From: Chitinophagaceae bacterium
GTDB lineage: Bacteria > Bacteroidota > Bacteroidia > Chitinophagales > Chitinophagaceae
NCBI GenBank assembly: GCA_947455605.1
Contig: CANGOX010000004.1
Coordinates: 32,216-96,215, forward strand
Direction of reading: 5' to 3'
DNA length: 64,000 nt
Part shown: piece by piece, positions 18,323 to 28,267 of the stretch
Layout: every line of letters starts with the position of its first letter
Numbering within the stretch: the stretch's first letter is position 1
Position numbers and translations under genes: made by a program
Notes under the pieces: generated by a model
Told to the model about the DNA's origin: nothing
The model's input: the letters and a program-made list of their open reading frames with translations, nothing else
Database searches by the model: none

Positions 18323-20368
18323 TTATTGATAGGTTATACCCTCATCAAACTTAAACAGTGCGTAATCTTTCCCTTTCATAAAACCGGGTACATCCGATAA
18401 CTGTTTTTCAACCACCGCTTCAGACACCGGTGTGGTAAATGGCATTTTACCTGTGGGTTTGAATTTGCCCAATACAATATCCAATAGCGCTTCATTCGTT
18501 GTTCCGAAAGTTGCAATCACGCCTTTGATATTCTTTTTGGTCTGATCATTATAGATCTCATCAATTACCCAGGGGTTTGTATAATTGATCGCCAGGATGG
18601 TAGGTTTTTTTGCAGAGAGGGTATTGATATAATTTACATCAACAGCATTCTTAGACATAGAAAGATACAGCGGTGAACCATCCGACTGGAATAAGGCTTT
18701 TGCCCCCGGTGTAAGCCACACCAGAATATAATCTGCTTCTTCCGGTGTTTTTACAAATTCAACATTGTAGGTATTGTTTTTGGGTTGATACACAACACTC
18801 GGGCTGGCTGCACCTCTTCTTTGAAAATATGATTCGAAATAAATTTTTGTTTTAGGTTTTAAAGGAAGTGTTTTTGTCTCGTTACGCAGTAACACAACAG
18901 ACTTACGCATGGCCAGATCTCCCCTGGCCTGGAATTTTGCATTTCCAACAATTTTTTCTGCTGCAGCTTCATCTACATAAGGGTTTTCAAAAAGCCCCAA
19001 AGTGAACTTTTCCATCAACAAACGATAAACGGAATTATCGATCAGTTTCATATCTACCGATCCGGATTTTACCGTTTCTAATAATTTTGCGGGATCGCCT
19101 GTGCCGGAGAAAATATTTACACCTGCTTCCAATGCTTTTTGATATCGTTGTGTAATGCTAAGGTCTTCCACTCCCCATGGCATCATTTCAATAGGGCCGG
19201 TATCTGAATTAATAATTCCTTTAAATCCTAAACTATCTCTTAACAGATCTTTGATCACCGCTTTATTATATGCATAAGCGATCTTCTCATACTTTGTATC
19301 CTGCGGAATAGAATAATAAGGCATGATAGCAGAAGTGCCGGCTTTGATGGCTGCTTTAAAGGGGATCAGGTTGTTCTGAAACATCTTGCCTGGAAAATGT
19401 TCATATTTACCCCAGTCGAAATGCGGATCCTGTCCGCCAACACCTGCGCCGCCGCCAGGAAAATGTTTGGTGGTCATGGCTACAGAAGAGGGAGATAATT
19501 TTGTACCCTGAAAACCCAGAACAATTTCTGTGATCATCTTGGCCACCCATTCTGCGTTCTCACCAAAAGTTCCTTCAATTCTTTGCCAGCGGGGTTCGGT
19601 TGAGAGATCGGCCATATACATATATCCTTTGCGTAATCCAACAGCCGCCCATTCCTGGCGGGCAATATCTGCGAACTCGCGAACCAGTTTCAGATCGCGC
19701 ATGGCAGATAAACCCAGTTCTCCGGGCCAGGTAGAAAATACCGTAGCGCCCACACTTAAACCGATGGATGCATCTTTGGTAATATGGTTTCTGGGATTGG
19801 AAGCGATGATAGCGGGGATACCCAACCCATCACTTTCAGAAAGCGCCTGGATCTTATTGGCCCATTCTGCTGTAATCTTTGCACTCACATTGGCGCGGAA
19901 TATAAAGTGACGGAGATGAAACTGCTTAATACCCTTGGTAGCACCAACCGAACTCATCATAGGAACGGGTAGCGGTTTGCGATTGAACATATTGGTATTG
20001 GAAACCTGGTCCTCTTCATTCGGATCGCTGGATGGGGCAATTGAATTATCCGTTTGTGCATTCAGCTGCGCAGAACGCTCACTCTTTAAACGGGCAGTAC
20101 TGATGAGCATAAAGCCCACTTTTTCTTCAAGACTCATTTTAGAAAGCAGGTCTTTCGTTCTTTCTTCATTGGATAATCGCCAGTCTTCATACTTATCCAG
20201 TTGGCCGTTACGGTTAAGGTCTTTGAATTGAAGGCCATTGACCGTTAATAGTTTAACTGATCGATAACCCAATACCGGTTGTGTGGTTTTTGTTTTTTGT
20301 GCTGGCTGGGTATTGCCGGCAATAACAAGTAATGATGCAAATGCAAAAGCGATTGGTTTTAGCCGCAT
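18323..20368 (-). CDS. glycoside hydrolase family 3 protein with EF-hand-like N-terminal loop
   Basis: The 681-aa product has a hydrophobic signal sequence, then a Ca2+-binding-like loop DLNRNGQLDKYEDW (residues 50-63), then a GH3 TIM barrel. The KHF motif is at 301-303 and the likely nucleophile is Asp389 in GFKGIINSDT, where GH3 enzymes usually have SDW. A GH3 C-terminal alpha/beta domain follows (RKSVVLLRNETKTLPLK, about residue 495), without the fibronectin-like domain found in the other GH3 gene. It probably removes beta-linked glucosyl or xylosyl residues in the periplasm. Substrate unknown. Confidence 0.88.
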   Translation of the reverse strand: MRLKPIAFAFASLLVIAGNTQPAQKTKTTQPVLGYRSVKLLTVNGLQFKDLNRNGQLDKYEDWRLSNEERTKDLLSKMSLEEKVGFMLISTARLKSERSAQLNAQTDNSIAPSSDPNEEDQVSNTNMFNRKPLPVPMMSSVGATKGIKQFHLRHFIFRANVSAKITAEWANKIQALSESDGLGIPAIIASNPRNHITKDASIGLSVGATVFSTWPGELGLSAMRDLKLVREFADIARQEWAAVGLRKGYMYMADLSTEPRWQRIEGTFGENAEWVAKMITEIVLGFQGTKLSPSSVAMTTKHFPGGGAGVGGQDPHFDWGKYEHFPGKMFQNNLIPFKAAIKAGTSAIMPYYSIPQDTKYEKIAYAYNKAVIKDLLRDSLGFKGIINSDTGPIEMMPWGVEDLSITQRYQKALEAGVNIFSGTGDPAKLLETVKSGSVDMKLIDNSVYRLLMEKFTLGLFENPYVDEAAAEKIVGNAKFQARGDLAMRKSVVLLRNETKTLPLKPKTKIYFESYFQRRGAASPSVVYQPKNNTYNVEFVKTPEEADYILVWLTPGAKALFQSDGSPLYLSMSKNAVDVNYINTLSAKKPTILAINYTNPWVIDEIYNDQTKKNIKGVIATFGTTNEALLDIVLGKFKPTGKMPFTTPVSEAVVEKQLSDVPGFMKGKDYALFKFDEGITYQ

Positions 20369-20561
20369 AGATTTTCTTTATATGGTTTACAGATACATTC
20401 TTTCATAACAAACCACCGCAGCGGGTTGCTACAAACATTTTTTGGGATAAGCCGGATACTTAACTGTTTCTGCAAGGAAATGAAGTAATTAAATGTACCC
20501 TGTTTTGTTTTTTACAAAAAGAATACCTGCGAAAACGATTTCGGATGGGTCTCCTACATAA

Positions 20562-20622
20562 AACTGCGCCTTTGCGACTCTGCGTGCATATTGTTTTCAC
20601 GCAGAGGCGCAAAGGCGCAGTT
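20562..20622. repeat. long intergenic palindrome (TGCGCCTTTGCG type)
   Basis: Left arm AACTGCGCCTTTGCG (20562-20576) plus CTCTGCGTG (20578-20586) pairs with CACGCAGAG (20598-20606) and CGCAAAGGCGCAGTT (20608-20622), giving about 24 bp with one mismatch and an 11-base loop. It lies 23 bases past the stop of the acetyl-CoA synthetase gene, so it may end that transcript. Confidence 0.85.
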
Positions 20623-20644
20623 GGGTTCGTTTAATTCGGATTGA

Positions 20645-22573
20645 CTATAATTTTCCGTTCTTGATCTCTTCCACAACACCCGGATCAAGTAAGGTTGATG
20701 TATCACCTAAATTCTCTGTTTCACCTTCTGCGATCTTTCTGAGAATTCTGCGCATGATCTTACCGCTTCTGGTTTTGGGCAGGCCACTTACAAACTGGAT
20801 CTTATCAGGTTTGGCAATGGCACCAATGATACGGGTAACGGTTTGATGAATATCTTTCCGGATAAGGTCGGCTGTGCCGTGTGTGTTTTGTGCATGAGAA
20901 CCCTGATAGATCACAAATGCATAAATACCCTGTCCTTTAATATCGTGGGGGTAACCCACAACAGCGCTTTCTACCACACTTGCGTGCATATTGATCGCAT
21001 TTTCCACTTCGGCAGTACCAATGCGGTGGCCACTTACGTTCAATACATCATCTACACGGCCGGTGATGCGGTAGAAACCATTTTCATCACGCAAGGCACC
21101 ATCTCCTGTAAAATATAGATTGGGATAGGTAGCGAAATAATTGGTGCGGCATCTTTCATGATCACCATAAGTGGTCTTGATGGTGGATGGCCAGGGAGCT
21201 TTGATGCATAAATTTCCACTTACACTGTTCCCTTCTATTTCCTTACCGCTCTCATCAACGAGTATCGGTTGTACACCCGGCATAGGCAGGGTTGCGTAAG
21301 AGGGTTTGGATGGAGTGATACCTGCAATATTTGAAATAAGAATACCGCCGGTTTCCGTTTGCCACCAGGTATCCACTATCGGGCAACGTTTTTTGCCGAT
21401 ATGTTCATCATACCAATGCCAGGCTTCTTCATTAATAGGTTCTCCCACCGTTCCCAATACTTTCAGGCTGCTGAGATCATGACCGTGTACGGGTCCTAAT
21501 CCAAATCCCATCAAACTTCTGATAGCGGTTGGAGCGGTATATAAAATATTTACCTTGAATTTATCTATGATCTTCCAGAACCTGCTGGCATCCGGATAAG
21601 TAGGTACACCCTCAAACATCAGTGATGTGGCACCGGCACTCAGCGGGCCATAGATAATATAACTATGGCCAGTGATCCAACCGATATCTGCAGTGCAGAA
21701 AAAGATATCTCCGGGTTCGTATTGAAAAACATTCACAAAAGTGTAATTGGTAAACAGCATATATCCCGCACAGGTATGCACAACCCCCTTTGGTTTTCCG
21801 GTTGAACCAGAAGTATATAGAATGAAAAGAGGATCATCTGCATCCATTTCCTCTGCAGGAAAATCATGCAATCCCATGGTCTCTACTTTATTGATCTCTT
21901 CTTCCCACCAAACATCCCTTCCTTTGATCATAGATACGGGTGTTCGGGTTCTGGTGGCTACGATCACCCTTTTTACAATTCTGTTCCCTATCAATGCATC
22001 ATCGATCACAGATTTTAAGGGAATGTCTTTTTGCCCACGGTAAGCACCATCGCAGGTTACAATAAATTCTGCCTGCGCATCATACAAACGATCGGCAATA
22101 CTTTGTGCAGAGAAGCCGCCAAATACAACGGAGTGAATTGCACCTACTCTTGCGCAGGCCAGCACTGCTACGGCCAGCTCGGGTATCATACCCATATAGA
22201 TACAAACCCGGTCGCCTTTTTTAACGCCGTTGTTCTTTAATACATGCGAGAACTGGCAAACCTTTTCATATAATCTTCTGTACGTAAGAATGCGGTGGTG
22301 TTCATCCGGATCATTGGGTTCCCAGATCATGGCAGGCATATCGCCGGATTTCTCAAGATGTCGGTCCAGACAGTTCTCCGTAATATTCAGTTTAGCCCCT
22401 TTGAACCATTCTACACGAGGCTCTGTAAAATTCCAGTTAAGGGTGGTTTCCCATTTTTTCTTCCAGGTAAAATGTTCGGCAATCGCAGACCAGAAAGCTG
22501 CCGGGTCATCAACACTGCGTTTGTAATCGGCATGATACTGTTCCAGGCTTTTGATTTGGTAGGGGTATGACAT
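20645..22573 (-). CDS. acs: acetyl-CoA synthetase (acetate--CoA ligase)
   Basis: The 642-aa product has the adenylate-forming signatures of acetyl-CoA synthetase: ILYTSGSTGKPKGVVHT (about 257-273), VDTWWQTETGG (about 400), TGDGALRDENGFYRITGRVDD (about 497-517), and a C-terminal TRSGKIMRR whose lysine is the usual regulatory acetylation site. The enzyme makes acetyl-CoA from acetate, ATP and CoA. The length is the usual one. It is divergent from an MFS transporter gene. Confidence 0.96.
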   Translation of the reverse strand: MSYPYQIKSLEQYHADYKRSVDDPAAFWSAIAEHFTWKKKWETTLNWNFTEPRVEWFKGAKLNITENCLDRHLEKSGDMPAMIWEPNDPDEHHRILTYRRLYEKVCQFSHVLKNNGVKKGDRVCIYMGMIPELAVAVLACARVGAIHSVVFGGFSAQSIADRLYDAQAEFIVTCDGAYRGQKDIPLKSVIDDALIGNRIVKRVIVATRTRTPVSMIKGRDVWWEEEINKVETMGLHDFPAEEMDADDPLFILYTSGSTGKPKGVVHTCAGYMLFTNYTFVNVFQYEPGDIFFCTADIGWITGHSYIIYGPLSAGATSLMFEGVPTYPDASRFWKIIDKFKVNILYTAPTAIRSLMGFGLGPVHGHDLSSLKVLGTVGEPINEEAWHWYDEHIGKKRCPIVDTWWQTETGGILISNIAGITPSKPSYATLPMPGVQPILVDESGKEIEGNSVSGNLCIKAPWPSTIKTTYGDHERCRTNYFATYPNLYFTGDGALRDENGFYRITGRVDDVLNVSGHRIGTAEVENAINMHASVVESAVVGYPHDIKGQGIYAFVIYQGSHAQNTHGTADLIRKDIHQTVTRIIGAIAKPDKIQFVSGLPKTRSGKIMRRILRKIAEGETENLGDTSTLLDPGVVEEIKNGKL

Positions 22574-22700
22574 ATCAATCGTTTTTGGGGCTTGCTGGTT
22601 TTCACGAACAAAATTCAGCGGATGCTGTGTGTGAGGGTAAAGTTACTATTTAAACAAAAACGGTAGAAAGCTAAAATGGGTTTAATTAGCTATTGTTCCA

Positions 22701-22729
22701 TTTGAACAAGTTAAAAATACTTATCTTAA
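22701..22729 (+). promoter_or_regulatory. candidate promoter for the MFS transporter gene
   Basis: TTTG at 22701-22704, 17 bases, then TATCTTAA at 22722-22729 resembles the Bacteroidota promoter (-33 TTTG, -7 TAnnTTTG, two mismatches in the last box). It precedes the ATG at 22748 closely, leaving a very short leader. Confidence 0.4.
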
Positions 22730-22747
22730 TCACCCAAAAACGGCTGT

Positions 22748-24286
22748 ATGAATAATAATAATGATACCAAAGGTATCTGGAAAGTGATCGGTGCTTCCTC
22801 TCTGGGAACATTGATCGAATGGTACGACTTCTATATTTTCGGAAGCCTTGCCGTAGTGATCGCTAATCAATTCTTTCCCAAGACCAATCCAACAGCAGCC
22901 CTGCTTTCTACACTGGCCACATTTGCAGCCGGTTTCATCGTGCGGCCTTTTGGTGCTTTGGTGTTTGGCCGCCTGGGCGATCTGGTGGGGCGTAAATACA
23001 CATTCCTGCTAACACTGGTATTAATGGGTGGGTCTACTTTTGCCATTGGTTGCATACCTAATTACGACAGTATCGGATTTCTGGCACCTATTCTGGTTCT
23101 TGTGCTTCGTTTGATACAGGGTTTAGCGCTTGGTGGTGAATATGGCGGGGCAGCAACCTATGTAGCAGAACATTCTCCTGCCCACAGACGCGGTTATTTC
23201 ACTTCCTGGATTCAGACAACTGCTACATTAGGATTATTTATTTCATTGGGTGTGATCTTATTAACCCGGCATATGCTGGATGCCGATCCTGCAAAATCCA
23301 TCGCCAAGTTTAACGATTGGGGCTGGCGGATCCCCTTCCTGATCTCAATCCTCCTGGTGATCGTTTCCATCTATATACGATTAAAGATGGCCGAATCGCC
23401 TTTGTATGCCAAACTTAAATCGGAAGGAAAAACTTCTGTGAATCCTTTAAAAGAAAGTTTCGGTCACAAAGCCAATTTAAAAATGGTCTTGCTGGCTTTG
23501 TTTGGTGCTACCATGGGGCAGGGAGTTGTATGGTACACAGGACAATTCTATGCACAATCCTTTATTGAAAATGTTTGTAAGGTTGAGTTTGATCAATCAC
23601 GTACCATTCTGATCTGGGCCATATTATTTGCTACGCCCTTCTTTGTAGTGTTTGCTTCATTGAGTGATAAGATCGGCCGGAAATGGATCATGATCTTCGG
23701 AATGTTGTTTGCAGTGGTGTCTTATAATTACCTGTTTACGAATCTGTATACGATCGCAGATGAGAAAACAAAAACCGAGATCGCAGAAAAACACGAAGTG
23801 AAAACAATACTTACACCTATTGCCAGTACAAGTGATTCGGTAAGAAAAACCGTTACAAAGACCTTTTATACCGATGGTATGAGTATGGTGCAGACCAAAA
23901 CAGATACGGCTTATTTTACTCCGGGAAAAATGACAAAGAAGCCTGTTGTTACCACTTCTAAAACCATCAACAGTAGTGATTACTGGAAAATGGTTGGGAT
24001 CGTTTTCATATTGATCTTATATGTAACCATGGTATATGGGCCGATAGCTGCCTTTTTGGTGGAGCTGTTTCCAACCAAGATCAGGTACACGTCTATGTCT
24101 TTACCGTATCATATAGGTAATGGCGTATTTGGTGGGCTTACACCTTTTATTGCCACATTGCTCACAACCATCTATGTAGATAATAAAATTGTAGGACTGA
24201 TGTATCCCATTATCATCGGAACACTATGTATGGTGATCGGGGCGATATATATCAATAACCGGATTGATCCCGAAGTGGACAGATAA
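22748..24286 (+). CDS. MFS transporter, metabolite:H+ symporter (MHS) type
   Basis: The 512-aa protein has about 12 transmembrane segments and MHS/sugar-porter style signatures: SSLGTLIEWYDFYIFGSLA near the start, FGRLGDLVGRKYTF in loop 2-3, RLIQGLALGGEYGGAATYVAEHSP around residue 125, and LVELFPTKIRYTSMSLPYHIGNG later. MHS members move small organic acids, proline or betaine with protons. An 80-residue hydrophilic stretch (about 337-416) is inserted before the last segments. Divergence from acs suggests an organic acid such as acetate, but this is a guess. Confidence 0.88.
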   Translation: MNNNNDTKGIWKVIGASSLGTLIEWYDFYIFGSLAVVIANQFFPKTNPTAALLSTLATFAAGFIVRPFGALVFGRLGDLVGRKYTFLLTLVLMGGSTFAIGCIPNYDSIGFLAPILVLVLRLIQGLALGGEYGGAATYVAEHSPAHRRGYFTSWIQTTATLGLFISLGVILLTRHMLDADPAKSIAKFNDWGWRIPFLISILLVIVSIYIRLKMAESPLYAKLKSEGKTSVNPLKESFGHKANLKMVLLALFGATMGQGVVWYTGQFYAQSFIENVCKVEFDQSRTILIWAILFATPFFVVFASLSDKIGRKWIMIFGMLFAVVSYNYLFTNLYTIADEKTKTEIAEKHEVKTILTPIASTSDSVRKTVTKTFYTDGMSMVQTKTDTAYFTPGKMTKKPVVTTSKTINSSDYWKMVGIVFILILYVTMVYGPIAAFLVELFPTKIRYTSMSLPYHIGNGVFGGLTPFIATLLTTIYVDNKIVGLMYPIIIGTLCMVIGAIYINNRIDPEVDR

Positions 24287-24312
24287 AATAGTAGTGAAAA
24301 AAAATTAAGTAT

Positions 24313-24576
24313 ATGAACGCGATTAAAAAATATGCAGGCTTACTCTGGATCATTTTGGGTCCCTTAGGTATTCATTACCTTTTACAAACCGCCAGCAGCG
24401 AAATAGCCAAGAAACCCGGAATTGATACACAGATCCAGTGGGGGGTATTTATTGTGGTGTTTTATCCGATAGCCATTGGGTTTATCTTATTCGGATTATA
24501 TGCACTGGAAGGAAATTACGATCATCTTCCCGAAGCCAGTACCGAACTGGACGATTATGATGCCAAGCCTTTGTAA
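24313..24576 (+). CDS. small two-segment membrane protein (DUF6814-like)
   Basis: The 87-aa product has two hydrophobic segments (about residues 8-27 and 43-63) and an acidic tail (EASTELDDYD). I tentatively relate it to small Bacteroidota proteins of the DUF6814 type, which sit after such transporter genes. It begins 26 bases after the MFS gene on the same strand, so it is probably cotranscribed and may be an accessory subunit. Confidence 0.65.
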   Translation: MNAIKKYAGLLWIILGPLGIHYLLQTASSEIAKKPGIDTQIQWGVFIVVFYPIAIGFILFGLYALEGNYDHLPEASTELDDYDAKPL

Positions 24577-24596
24577 ACAGATGAGCATTTAATTCT

Positions 24597-26102
24597 ATGA
24601 AAAAATATTTGCTGGTTTTTAGTTTACTGATCTTCACGGTGTCTGTTTGTGCTGCTCCTCCCACAAAACTGATCACCAATGTATGGGTGATCGATGGTAC
24701 AGGAACACCGGCACGTAAAGCTTCTGTGCGGATACAGGGAAATAAAATCATCGCTGTTGGAAATCTTCAACCAATTTCCGGTGAAGAGATCACCGATGGG
24801 AAGGGAAAAATATTAGCACCGGGCTTTATTGATAGTCATAGCCATATCGGCAGCTCACTTGAATCTTATCCCGATGCATTGGCCTGTGTTAGTCAGGGGG
24901 TAACCACTATCGTTAGCGGACAGGATGGTGATGGCTGGCCCATCGATACCATAAAAGCCAGTATCCAACATATACCCATTGCGATAAATCTGGCAACTTA
25001 TACCGGCCAGACAATGCTTCGTGATCAGGTTATGAAAAAACCCTTAACCAGAGTAGCCACGGCAGAAGAGATCGGTAAAATGAGCAAGATCTTACGAACT
25101 GAAATGCAAAAAGGATCTTTAGGATTATCTACAGGTTTGGAATATGCTGGGGCTTATTTTTCTACACGCAATGAAGTATTGGAATTGGCAAAAATTGCGG
25201 CCGCAGAAAAAGGACGTTATATCAGTCATATCAGAAGTGAAGATGTTGCAGAAGCGGATGCATTGGATGAGATCATTACCATCGGTAGAGAAGCAAAATT
25301 ACCGGTACAGATCTCGCACATCAAACTGGCATTAAAAGATGATTGGGGAAGATCACCGGAAATTTTAGCGCAATTACAAACAGCCCGATCACTGGGTATA
25401 GATATTACGGCAGACTGTTATCCATACGATTACTGGCACAGCACCTTAAAAGTATTGTTCCCCAAAACGGATTATACCAATGCAGTAAGTGCACAATATG
25501 CTGTTGATCATACATTCGATCCTGCACAATCTGTATTGGTGAGATTTGCAGCGAATACTTCGTATGCAGGTAAAACCATTTCAGAAATTGCTGCACTGCG
25601 AAATGAAAAACCGGCACAAACCATTATGGGATTGATTGCCGAAGCGGATGCCTATGAAAAAGCACGCCCCGATGTAAAAGGATTAGAAGGCATTATGGGA
25701 AAATCGATGACAGATGAAGATGTGGTTAATTTTCTGGCATGGTCAAACACAAATATTTGTTCCGATGGATCCAATGGCGGACATCCGAGAGGGTATGGCA
25801 GTTTTACAAGAGTGCTCGGTCACTATGTAAGAGAAAAAAAGATCATGAGTCTTGAAAGCGCCATACAAAAAATGACCAGCTTATCTGCTGAGCATACAGG
25901 AATTAAAAACAGAGGATTGATCGCATCAGGATATTTTGCAGATTTGGTTTTGTTTGATCCGGAAACTGTAAAAGACAATGCTGATATTAAAAATTCAAAA
26001 GCTATTTCAACAGGTATAGAAAAAGTATGGGTAAATGGAGAGATCGTTTTTACAAACGGACGATCCACCAAAATATATCCCGGGGTTTTTGTAAGCAGAT
26101 AA
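24597..26102 (+). CDS. N-acyl-D-amino-acid deacylase family amidohydrolase, exported
   Basis: The 501-aa product has a signal peptide (MKKYLLVFSLLIFTVSVCAA) and an amidohydrolase barrel: GFIDSHSHIG (metal ligands, about 79-88), SQGVTTIVSGQDG, GLSTGLEYAGAYFST near 175, VQISHIKLA near 240, and DGSNGGHPRGYGSFTRVLG near 388, followed by AEHTGIKNRGLIASGYFADLVLFD. This block order is typical of D-aminoacylase/D-glutamate deacylase enzymes, which remove acyl groups from N-acyl-D-amino acids. It starts a run with DgcN-like, epimerase and permease genes that fits D-amino-acid use. Confidence 0.88.
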   Translation: MKKYLLVFSLLIFTVSVCAAPPTKLITNVWVIDGTGTPARKASVRIQGNKIIAVGNLQPISGEEITDGKGKILAPGFIDSHSHIGSSLESYPDALACVSQGVTTIVSGQDGDGWPIDTIKASIQHIPIAINLATYTGQTMLRDQVMKKPLTRVATAEEIGKMSKILRTEMQKGSLGLSTGLEYAGAYFSTRNEVLELAKIAAAEKGRYISHIRSEDVAEADALDEIITIGREAKLPVQISHIKLALKDDWGRSPEILAQLQTARSLGIDITADCYPYDYWHSTLKVLFPKTDYTNAVSAQYAVDHTFDPAQSVLVRFAANTSYAGKTISEIAALRNEKPAQTIMGLIAEADAYEKARPDVKGLEGIMGKSMTDEDVVNFLAWSNTNICSDGSNGGHPRGYGSFTRVLGHYVREKKIMSLESAIQKMTSLSAEHTGIKNRGLIASGYFADLVLFDPETVKDNADIKNSKAISTGIEKVWVNGEIVFTNGRSTKIYPGVFVSR

Positions 26103-26132
26103 TACCAACACTGACAAAAGAAACAGGAATCT

Positions 26133-27179
26133 ATGAAACCAAGGGCAGTGATATTAACGAATGGACTACTTGCTCATCCCGATGCGAAAACTGCACACGG
26201 ACTGATACGCGGAACTGAGCGATTTACCATTATAGGTGTGATCGATCATGCACATGCCGGTAAAGACGCCGGCGAAGTGCTGGATGGGATACACAGAAAT
26301 ATTCCTGTAGTAGCCTCTTTGGCAGAAGCGATACAAACATTGTTACCGGTACAATATTGCATTATCGGCATTGCCACGGTAGGTGGAAGATTACCGGAAG
26401 ATTTTATGCCGGTGATCCATGCCTGCATCAGTAATGGAATATCCATGGTTAACGGCCTGCATGAGTTTCTGACTGAGAAACCCGAGTTAGTTAGTTTGGC
26501 AGCTGCGAATAAAGTGGAATTGATCGATATCCGAAAACCCAAAATGAAAAAGGACCTTCATTTCTGGGCAGGAAAAATTTTTAAAATCAACACGCCTGTG
26601 ATCGCTGTGATCGGGATGGATTGTGCAATGGGTAAAAGAACCACTTGTCGTATGATCCGGCAAGCATGTGAAGCAGAAGGCCTGAATGCACAAATGATCT
26701 ATACCGGACAAACCGGTTGGCTGCAGGGTGGAAAATATGGATTCGTTTTTGATTCAACTTTAAATGATTTTATTTCGGGAGAACTGGAACATGCGATCCT
26801 TTCCTGTAATGAAGAAACACAACCCGATCTTATTTTACTCGAAGGACAATCGGCTCTCCGCAACCCCAGTGGTCCCTGTGGTTCAGAATTACTGGTATCG
26901 GGAAATGCGAAGCACACCATATTGGTAACCGCACCCAAGAGAAAATATTTTGAAGAAGATCCGGAATGGGGTGAGATCCCATCGCTTGCTTCGGAGATAC
27001 AGCTGATCGGCATGTATGGTTCAAAAGTGATTGCCATTGCATTGAATACGGAACATTGTACAACAGACGAGGCATTGGCTTACCAGGCTTCCTTTGAAGC
27101 TGAATATAAAATTCCTGTATTATTGCCATTACAGCAGGGAGTTTCAAAGATCTTACCAGTACTAAAAGAATTATTGTAA
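26133..27179 (+). CDS. DUF1611 protein, DgcN-like D-glutamate N-acetyltransferase candidate
   Basis: The 348-aa protein has an N-terminal Rossmann-like part (residues 1-140) and a C-terminal P-loop-like domain: VIAVIGMDCAMGKRTTCRMI (about 167-186), YTGQTGWLQGGKYGFVFDS, DLILLEGQSALRNPSGPCGSELL. This is the DUF1611 family. Members called DgcN acetylate D-glutamate so that DgcA can racemise the N-acetyl product. The next gene is a DgcA-like/dipeptide epimerase only seven bases downstream, which supports that role. No assay data; the family is firm and the activity inferred. Confidence 0.8.
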   Translation: MKPRAVILTNGLLAHPDAKTAHGLIRGTERFTIIGVIDHAHAGKDAGEVLDGIHRNIPVVASLAEAIQTLLPVQYCIIGIATVGGRLPEDFMPVIHACISNGISMVNGLHEFLTEKPELVSLAAANKVELIDIRKPKMKKDLHFWAGKIFKINTPVIAVIGMDCAMGKRTTCRMIRQACEAEGLNAQMIYTGQTGWLQGGKYGFVFDSTLNDFISGELEHAILSCNEETQPDLILLEGQSALRNPSGPCGSELLVSGNAKHTILVTAPKRKYFEEDPEWGEIPSLASEIQLIGMYGSKVIAIALNTEHCTTDEALAYQASFEAEYKIPVLLPLQQGVSKILPVLKELL

Positions 27180-27186
27180 ACGGAAT

Positions 27187-28257
27187 ATGAAAATAACAGC
27201 TATCAGCTCATACCTGCAAAACCTGCCACTTACCAAGCCGTATACGATTGCGTATAAAGTGACAGCTGATACAGAAATTGTTTTTCTTGAAATAACTTTA
27301 GAGAATGGCGTTACCGGCATAGGCGCTGCCAATCCTTTTGCAGATGTTGTGGGAGAAACCCCTGCGCAAACACTAACCAACCTGCAATCGGGTTACCTCG
27401 ATACGTTTATCGGAAAGGATATCCGTGAATTCAATAGCCTGATTGATAAGGCATCCGAACAATTTCCAAAACAACCTGGCACTCTGGCTGCTATTGATAT
27501 TGCACTGCATGATCTTTTCGGAAAATATCTGGGAATCTCTGTACTGAATTTTTATGGAAGAAAGAAAGAATCCCTGCTAACCTCAGTTACCATTGGTATA
27601 AAAGGATGGAAAGAAATGCTGGAAGAAGCCGATGGCTATTATCAGCTTGGCTTCCGTATCCTGAAAATAAAAACAGGTATTGATGTGGAAGCAGATATAG
27701 AAAGAGTAAATAAATTGTCAGAAAGATACCAGGGTAAGATGAAGATACGTGTAGATGCCAACCAGGGATATACACTGGAAGATTTAAAAAAATTTAATCA
27801 ACAAACCCGCCAACTTAATCTTGAACTGATTGAGCAACCTTTACAATCAGGCCAGGAAAAAATATTGCAGGAATTACCTGAAACCGACAGAAAACGATTG
27901 GTTGCAGATGAATCTTTATTAGATGCTTCATCTGCCTGGCAACTTTCCAATCTTCCGCAACCATACGGTGTTTATAATATTAAACTGATGAAATCGGGTG
28001 GTATTAAAGGCGCTAAAGAAATTGCCCTGATCGCCAATAATGCAGGCATTGATCTTTTCTGGGGTTGTAATGATGAAAGTATCATCAGCATAACTGCAGC
28101 ATTACATGCAGCTTATTCTTGCAGTAACACAAAATACCTGGATCTGGATGGCAGCTTCGATCTGGCAAAAGACCTGGTGGAAGGTGGTTTTCAGGTGAAA
28201 GATGGCTTTCTGTATCCGAATGAATTACCGGGCTTAGGCTTCACAAAAATACCCTAA
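27187..28257 (+). CDS. enolase-superfamily dipeptide epimerase / DgcA-like racemase
   Basis: The 356-aa protein has a full set of enolase-superfamily residues: K160-x-K162, metal ligands D190, E216 and D241, and general base K266 in NIKLMKSGG. Near the end, LDLDG gives the D319-x-D321 motif that in L-Ala-D/L-Glu epimerases binds the dipeptide amino group. Two readings are possible: murein dipeptide epimerase, or N-acetyl-D-glutamate racemase (DgcA) working with the DgcN-like gene just upstream. The DxD motif favours the first, the neighbour the second. Confidence 0.86.
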   Translation: MKITAISSYLQNLPLTKPYTIAYKVTADTEIVFLEITLENGVTGIGAANPFADVVGETPAQTLTNLQSGYLDTFIGKDIREFNSLIDKASEQFPKQPGTLAAIDIALHDLFGKYLGISVLNFYGRKKESLLTSVTIGIKGWKEMLEEADGYYQLGFRILKIKTGIDVEADIERVNKLSERYQGKMKIRVDANQGYTLEDLKKFNQQTRQLNLELIEQPLQSGQEKILQELPETDRKRLVADESLLDASSAWQLSNLPQPYGVYNIKLMKSGGIKGAKEIALIANNAGIDLFWGCNDESIISITAALHAAYSCSNTKYLDLDGSFDLAKDLVEGGFQVKDGFLYPNELPGLGFTKIP

Positions 28258-28267
28258 CCCCGCGCAA

